DNA of 64,000 nt, taken from the NCBI GenBank assembly GCA_025757985.1, contig CP107210.1, positions 496,001 to 560,000 on the forward strand, in the 5' to 3' direction. This DNA comes from Oscillospiraceae bacterium. GTDB lineage: Bacteria > Bacillota > Clostridia > Oscillospirales > Ruminococcaceae. A program made the position numbers and the translations under genes. Shown piece after piece: positions 59,569 to 64,000 of the stretch (positions are counted from its first letter, which is position 1; the number at the start of each line of letters is the position of its first letter). Below the pieces are notes generated by a model, which was given only the letters and a program-made list of their open reading frames with translations, had not been told where the DNA came from and did no database searches.

Positions 59569-60615
59569 ATGAATGAAAATCTGATCGTATCTCTGAAAGA
59601 CATTGTTGTCGATTTCGATGGACAAAAGGTCCTGGACGGACTCTCGCTGGACATCCACGACAAGGAATTTGTCACCTTCCTCGGCCCCTCCGGCTGCGGC
59701 AAGACGACAACCCTGCGTGTGATTGCCGGTTTTGTCACCCCGAAATCGGGCAATGTCTTTTTTGATGGCAAGGACATCGCCAACATGCCGCCCTACAAGC
59801 GGCCGGTGAACACGGTGTTCCAGAAGTATGCGCTCTTCCCGCACCTGAATGTGTTTGAGAATGTCGCTTTCGGCCTGCGCCTGAAAAAGATGACCGAGGA
59901 GGAAATCCGCCCCAAGGTGCTGGAAATGCTCGAGATCGTCGGCCTGAAAGGGTTTGAGCGCCGCAGCATCCATCAGCTGTCCGGCGGTCAGCAGCAGCGT
60001 GTTGCCATTGCCCGCAGTCTGGTCAACCAGCCGCGCGTCCTTTTGCTGGACGAGCCTTTGGGCGCACTTGACCTCAAGCTGCGCAAGGAGATGCAGCTGG
60101 AATTGAAGCGCCTGCAGCGTGAGATGAACATCACCTTTGTCTATGTCACCCACGATCAGGAGGAGGCCCTTACCATGTCGGACACCGTTGTGGTCATGTC
60201 CGGCGGCAAAATTCAGCAGATCGGTTCCCCGCAAGACATTTACAACGAGCCTAAAAACGCTTTTGTCGCGCGCTTTATCGGTGATTCCAACATCGTGGAC
60301 GGCGTCATGCTCAAGGACTTTCTTGTCAACTTCGGCGGGTATGATTTCACCTGTGTGGACCGCGGCTTCAAGCCGAACGAGCCTGTGCAGGTCGTTATCC
60401 GCCCCGAGGATGTGCAGATTGTGCCGCCCTCTGTCGGTATGCTGACCGGCCTTGTGCGTGAGGTCATCTTCAAGGGCGTTCACTTTGAAATGCATGTTGA
60501 TGTCGAAGGCTATGAGTGGATCATCCACTCCACGCAGGCCAGCCAGCCCGGTGAGCTTATCGGCATGAACATCGGCCCGGACGAAATTCATATCATGAAG
60601 CGTTCGGAGGTGTAA
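59569..60615 (+). CDS. potA: Spermidine/putrescine ABC transporter ATPase
   Basis: 348 residues with Walker A GPSGCGKTTTLRVIAG, signature LSGGQQQRVAIARSL, Walker B RVLLLDEPLGALD, and a C-terminal TOBE-like domain (about 260-348), the PotA/CysA layout. The ATG at 59569 is chosen since AAAGGGGG lies upstream and the family start matches. First gene of potABCD; powers import of polyamines by analogy. Confidence 0.95.
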   Translation: MNENLIVSLKDIVVDFDGQKVLDGLSLDIHDKEFVTFLGPSGCGKTTTLRVIAGFVTPKSGNVFFDGKDIANMPPYKRPVNTVFQKYALFPHLNVFENVAFGLRLKKMTEEEIRPKVLEMLEIVGLKGFERRSIHQLSGGQQQRVAIARSLVNQPRVLLLDEPLGALDLKLRKEMQLELKRLQREMNITFVYVTHDQEEALTMSDTVVVMSGGKIQQIGSPQDIYNEPKNAFVARFIGDSNIVDGVMLKDFLVNFGGYDFTCVDRGFKPNEPVQVVIRPEDVQIVPPSVGMLTGLVREVIFKGVHFEMHVDVEGYEWIIHSTQASQPGELIGMNIGPDEIHIMKRSEV

Positions 60616-60618
60616 GCA

Positions 60619-61440
60619 ATGCTCAAATCCAAGTCCTCCCGCTGGCTGGCAGGACCGTATCTGCTCTGGATGGCCGTTTTCACTGTCGTGCCGCTGGTCA
60701 TCGTCGTCTGGTACGCCATGACGAACGCCGACGGGCAGTTCACCCTTGACAACCTGACCCAGATTGGCCGGTATTCCAGTGTGTTTGCCCGCAGCCTGAT
60801 TCTGGCCGCCATTTCCACAGTAGTCTGCCTGGTCATGGCGTTCCCGGTCGGGTATTTTCTCTCCCGCCTGCGCGCCAACAAGCAGCATATCATGCTCATG
60901 CTTATTATGCTGCCCATGTGGATGAACTTTCTGCTGCGCACCTACGCATGGATGACCCTGCTTGAGAAAAACGGCCTCATCAACAAATTCTTCGGCCTGT
61001 TCGGCCTTGGTCCCTTCAACATGATCAACACCTCCGGTGCCGTTGTGCTGGGTATGGTGTACAACTATCTGCCCTTTATGATCCTGCCCATCTATACCTC
61101 GATGACCAAGATCGATGATTCGATCATTGAGGCAGCACAGGATCTCGGCTGCAATGTCTGGCACATTTTGTTCCGCGTGCTGGTGCCGCTGACCGGCCCC
61201 GGCATTGCCACCGGCATTACGCAGGTATTTGTTCCGGCTGTTTCCACCTTTATTATCAGCCGTATGCTGGGCGGCGGCTCCAACCTGCTGATTGGCGACT
61301 TGATTGAGCTGCAGTTCCTCGGCAACTCCTACAACCTGAACCTCGGCTCTGCCATGAGTCTGGTGCTGATGGTTATCGTCCTGCTCTGCATGAGCTTCAC
61401 TTCGAGCTTTGACGAGTCCGAGATGGAAGGAGTGATGTGA
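60619..61440 (+). CDS. potB: Spermidine/putrescine ABC transporter permease
   Basis: 273 residues, six predicted membrane helices, and the permease EAA loop EAAQDLGCNVWHILFRVLVP. Begins 3 nt after potA; potC starts 1 nt after its stop. Forms the membrane channel with PotC. Confidence 0.94.
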   Translation: MLKSKSSRWLAGPYLLWMAVFTVVPLVIVVWYAMTNADGQFTLDNLTQIGRYSSVFARSLILAAISTVVCLVMAFPVGYFLSRLRANKQHIMLMLIMLPMWMNFLLRTYAWMTLLEKNGLINKFFGLFGLGPFNMINTSGAVVLGMVYNYLPFMILPIYTSMTKIDDSIIEAAQDLGCNVWHILFRVLVPLTGPGIATGITQVFVPAVSTFIISRMLGGGSNLLIGDLIELQFLGNSYNLNLGSAMSLVLMVIVLLCMSFTSSFDESEMEGVM

Positions 61441-61441
61441 G

Positions 61442-62293
61442 ATGGCAAAGAAACATTCCGCGCTGCTCATGCGCACCTACGTCATTCTGGTGTTCTGCTT
61501 CATGTACCTGCCCATCGCAGTCATGATTGCCTTCAGCTTCAACGAGAGCAAGTCCCGTTCCAACTTTACGGGCTTTACCCTCGGCTGGTACAAGAGTCTG
61601 TTCCACAACGAGATGATCCTCTCGGCGCTGGGGCTCAGCCTTGTGCTGGCGCTGGTTTCTAGCGTCATTGCCACGGTGCTGGGCACGCTGGCGACCATCG
61701 GCATCAACTCGATGTCCCGCAAGAGCCAACTCATCGTCAACAACATCAGCTATGTGCCCGTCGTCAACCCGGAGATCATCACCGGCGTTTCGCTGATGCT
61801 TCTCTTTGTCATGGCACAGAACTTCGGCATCGGCGGCGAGAGCGGCATCTTCGGCTGGACAACACTGCTGATCGCGCACATCACCTTCAACATTCCCTAT
61901 GTTATCTTTAACGTAGGCCCCAAGCTGCGCCAGCTCGATCCCAGCCTGTACAATGCAGCGCTGGATCTGGGCTGCACACCGCGCCAGGCTTTCACCAAAG
62001 TCATCATGCCACAGCTGTCCCCGGCCATCTTGTCGGCATTCCTCATTTGCCTGACCTACTCTATTGACGACTTCATGATTTCCTACTTCAACTCCGGCAC
62101 AATGCAGACACTGCCTATCGCCATCTACTCGATGACCCGCAAGAAGGTCAGCCCCGAAATCAACGCGCTGTCGGCGGTCATCTTCTGCGTCATTCTGGCA
62201 ATCATCCTGATTTCCAACGCCGCAGACTCCCGCGCCTACCGCCGCAACCAGAAGGCCATCCGCAAAGCCATGCTGGACGAAGGGGGGCGCTGA
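61442..62293 (+). CDS. potC: Spermidine/putrescine ABC transporter permease
   Basis: 283 residues, six predicted membrane helices, EAA-type loop NAALDLGCTPRQAFTKVIMP. GGAGTGATGTGAG at the potB end supplies its RBS. Partner of PotB. Confidence 0.94.
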   Translation: MAKKHSALLMRTYVILVFCFMYLPIAVMIAFSFNESKSRSNFTGFTLGWYKSLFHNEMILSALGLSLVLALVSSVIATVLGTLATIGINSMSRKSQLIVNNISYVPVVNPEIITGVSLMLLFVMAQNFGIGGESGIFGWTTLLIAHITFNIPYVIFNVGPKLRQLDPSLYNAALDLGCTPRQAFTKVIMPQLSPAILSAFLICLTYSIDDFMISYFNSGTMQTLPIAIYSMTRKKVSPEINALSAVIFCVILAIILISNAADSRAYRRNQKAIRKAMLDEGGR

Positions 62294-62295
62294 AG

Positions 62296-63537
62296 ATGAA
62301 GCTGAAAAAGTTTTCCGCTGCAGCGCTGGCCGCACTGACTGTCACCATGATGAGCGCCGCGCCGGTGCTGGCCGCCGATGACATCGAGGTCAACGAGGAT
62401 ATTTCCGTCTCCGGCGACTACGATTGGAAGCGCTTTGCCAACGACCATATCACGCTGAATGTCTACAACAACGGCCTGTACATCTCCGATGGTTCTGACG
62501 AGAGCATCAACGTTCTGTCCGCCTTTGAGGATTTGACCGGCATCAAGGTCAACTACACGACCTACGACTCCAACGAGAGCCTGTATGCCAAGCTGAAATC
62601 CGGCGGCGTATCCTATGATGTTATCTTCCCGTCGGATTACATGGTGGGCAAGATGGCCAAGGAGGGCATGCTGTCCGAGCTGAACATGGACAACATTCCG
62701 AACTTTGCCGGCATCGGTGAAACATATCTGGACCGCAGCTTCGACCCAGGCAACAAGTACAGCGTGCCCTACATGTGGGGCACAACGGGCCTGATCTACA
62801 ACACGACGATGGTCGAGGAGCCGCCCACGAAATGGGCGGACATGTGGGATGTTGCGTACACAAACAATGTGCTGATGTTCAACAATTCCCGCGACGCTTA
62901 CGCGATTGCAGCCAAGACGATTGGTCTGTCGATGAATCCGCAGTCGGTGGACGAGATCACCGCCATCACCGATGCGCTGAAGGCCCAGAAGAACATCGTG
63001 CAGGCCTACGTCATGGACGAGGTCTTTGACAAGATGGAGGGTGGCGAGGCCGCCATGGCGCCCTACTATGCGGGCGATGCCATCACGATGATCGACGAAA
63101 ACCCAGACCTTGCTTTCGTCCACCCGGAGGAAGGCGTCAACTTCTTCATCGACAGCATGTGCATTCCGGCCAACGCCAAGAACAAGGAAGCCGCCGAAAT
63201 GTTCATCAACTACCTGTGTGAGCCGGACGTCGGCCTTGCCAACGCGGACTTCATCGGCTATTCCACCCCCATCACCGCCGTGTGGGAGATGCTGGACGAC
63301 GATTTGAAGTACAGCGAAATCGCCTACCCGAGCGCGGAGGTTCTGGACAAGGCGGAGGTCTTTGAGACGCTGCCCGATGACATCAACGCCGCCATGGATG
63401 CCCAGTGGAGCGAGATGAAGAGCTTTGAGGATGGCGGCAGCGGCTGGATGGTCGTTGTGCTGCTGATGCTCGCGCTCCTCATTTCCGCATTCAACATCTG
63501 GCGCAAGCTCCGCAAGAAATCGCGCGACAATTACTGA
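62296..63537 (+). CDS. potD: Spermidine/putrescine-binding protein with C-terminal membrane anchor
   Basis: 413 residues. Signal peptide (AALAALTVTMMSAAPVLA) without a lipobox Cys, then a periplasmic-binding-protein fold with PotD-like motifs (SYDVIFPSDYMVGKMAKEG; VPYMWGTTGLIYN; PYYAGDAI). The last 40 residues add a membrane helix (WMVVVLLMLALLISAFNIW) and a basic end KLRKKSRDNY. Bacillota binding proteins are usually lipoproteins, so this C-terminal anchor is the likely tether. Starts 2 nt after potC; a strong terminator follows. Confidence 0.94.
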   Translation: MKLKKFSAAALAALTVTMMSAAPVLAADDIEVNEDISVSGDYDWKRFANDHITLNVYNNGLYISDGSDESINVLSAFEDLTGIKVNYTTYDSNESLYAKLKSGGVSYDVIFPSDYMVGKMAKEGMLSELNMDNIPNFAGIGETYLDRSFDPGNKYSVPYMWGTTGLIYNTTMVEEPPTKWADMWDVAYTNNVLMFNNSRDAYAIAAKTIGLSMNPQSVDEITAITDALKAQKNIVQAYVMDEVFDKMEGGEAAMAPYYAGDAITMIDENPDLAFVHPEEGVNFFIDSMCIPANAKNKEAAEMFINYLCEPDVGLANADFIGYSTPITAVWEMLDDDLKYSEIAYPSAEVLDKAEVFETLPDDINAAMDAQWSEMKSFEDGGSGWMVVVLLMLALLISAFNIWRKLRKKSRDNY

Positions 63538-63542
63538 CCCCC

Positions 63543-63581
63543 TGCAGTGCATCGCTTCATGATGCACTGCATTTTTATTTT
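63543..63581 (+). terminator. Terminator after potD
   Basis: Perfect 11-bp stem TGCAGTGCATC / GATGCACTGCA with a 7-nt loop, then TTTTTATTTT. Confidence 0.9.
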
Positions 63582-63601
63582 CACTGCGCTGGCACGCCGC
63601 T

Positions 63602-63630
63602 TTGCATTTTTGCTCTGACTGTGCTATACT
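63602..63630 (+). promoter_or_regulatory. Promoter of the thioesterase gene
   Basis: TTGCAT (63602-63607) and TATACT (63625-63630), 17-bp spacer, about 50 bp before the start. Confidence 0.65.
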
Positions 63631-63680
63631 CCATTTGAGCATTTGTAATTTTTGATTTGATTGGTAAGGAGGGCGCATCT

Positions 63681-64000
63681 ATGCCCGAAAAGCAAACCAC
63701 CTATACAGAGAAATTCACCGTCTACCGCACGGACGGCGACCACCTCGGCAATGTCAAGCTGGGAGCCCTGCTGCGCTATGCCCAGCAGGTCGCTACCGCC
63801 CACGCCGAGGCCGTAGGGCTGAACGATGCCCTGTACCGCAAGACCCACACCGCCTATGTGCTGGCCAAGCTGGCCCTGCACATTGAGCGCCTGCCCCGCG
63901 TTGATGAGGAGCTGACCCTGCTCACCCAGCCGGAAAACTGCAAGCGGGCTGTCAACAAGCGCATCACTCATTTTTATGATGCCTCCGGCGCAGAGGCCGC
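63681..64000 (+). CDS. Acyl-ACP thioesterase (3' end outside window)
   Basis: The first 106 residues are visible, from ATG 63681 with AAGGAGGG upstream. The hot-dog-fold pattern (TYTEKFTVYRTDGDHLGNVK, LLRYAQQVATAHAEAVGL, AYVLAKLALHIERLP) matches bacterial acyl-ACP thioesterases. These release fatty acids from acyl carrier protein. The catalytic residues lie later and are outside the window, so the call rests on the first domain. Confidence 0.85.
   Translation, partial: MPEKQTTYTEKFTVYRTDGDHLGNVKLGALLRYAQQVATAHAEAVGLNDALYRKTHTAYVLAKLALHIERLPRVDEELTLLTQPENCKRAVNKRITHFYDASGAEA

Noticed and set aside
59482..61476. 664-codon antisense open frame across potA and potB
   Set aside because: Covers well-supported pot genes in the opposite strand and has no family resemblance.

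Overview
This window reads as a chromosomal segment of a G+C-rich Bacillota (Clostridia) gut commensal, most likely Oscillospiraceae/Ruminococcaceae near Faecalibacterium, Gemmiger or Subdoligranulum. That placement is inference from the GGAGG-type ribosome-binding sites, a T-box leader, the FtsEX plus PcsB-like M23 arrangement, class B sortase, prepilin and a bilirubin-reductase operon. No rRNA, prophage, transposase or CRISPR array was seen. One tRNA (Thr, TGT) is present.

Layout. 0-15.6 kb: the end of a WG-repeat protein and an AraC regulator, then gmd-fcl-manC (mannose-1-P to GDP-fucose), a T-box-controlled pheS-pheT operon, a class B sortase, glmS, and a CapD-type dehydratase with a phosphoglycosyl transferase. 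Together these supply and start a surface glycan. 15.8-22.3 kb: a PucR/CdaR-type regulator, ftsE-ftsX, an M23 hydrolase, a 37-residue membrane peptide, an S41 protease and rsmA. 22.4-32.8 kb: tRNA-Thr, asnA, a heterodimeric ABC exporter, a Clp ATPase, a MITE-like element, a small FTR-like protein, pyrI-pyrB, a GntR regulator and nth.

33-41 kb: a redox module (47-residue CXXC peptide, polyferredoxin-like membrane protein interrupted by a frameshift, thioredoxin-like lipoprotein) lies divergent to an OmpR-type two-component pair. Next is a second, tightly overlapping signalling operon of opposite orientation (membrane sensor, kinase, LuxR-type regulator) with a divergent degenerate receiver protein. 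40.7-48.7 kb: two lipoproteins followed by a zinc-ribbon/SPFH/TPM envelope cluster.

48.9-51 kb: the best-defined accessory system. A MarR regulator, an Old-Yellow-Enzyme-type reductase with an HGDR motif at residues 164-167, and a flavodoxin match the bilQ-bilR-bilS operon that reduces bilirubin to urobilinogen. Its promoter carries a perfect 7-bp inverted repeat across the -35 box, a likely BilQ operator.

51.3-64 kb: a solitary prepilin with an AT-rich 3' half, rarA, an alpha/beta hydrolase, a YtrA-like GntR/ABC operon with a perfect operator palindrome, a TetR regulator, an MFS transporter, potABCD behind a structured leader with competing stems, and the start of an acyl-ACP thioesterase gene. 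Short GTAGGGGCG palindromic repeats sit in two intergenic regions.
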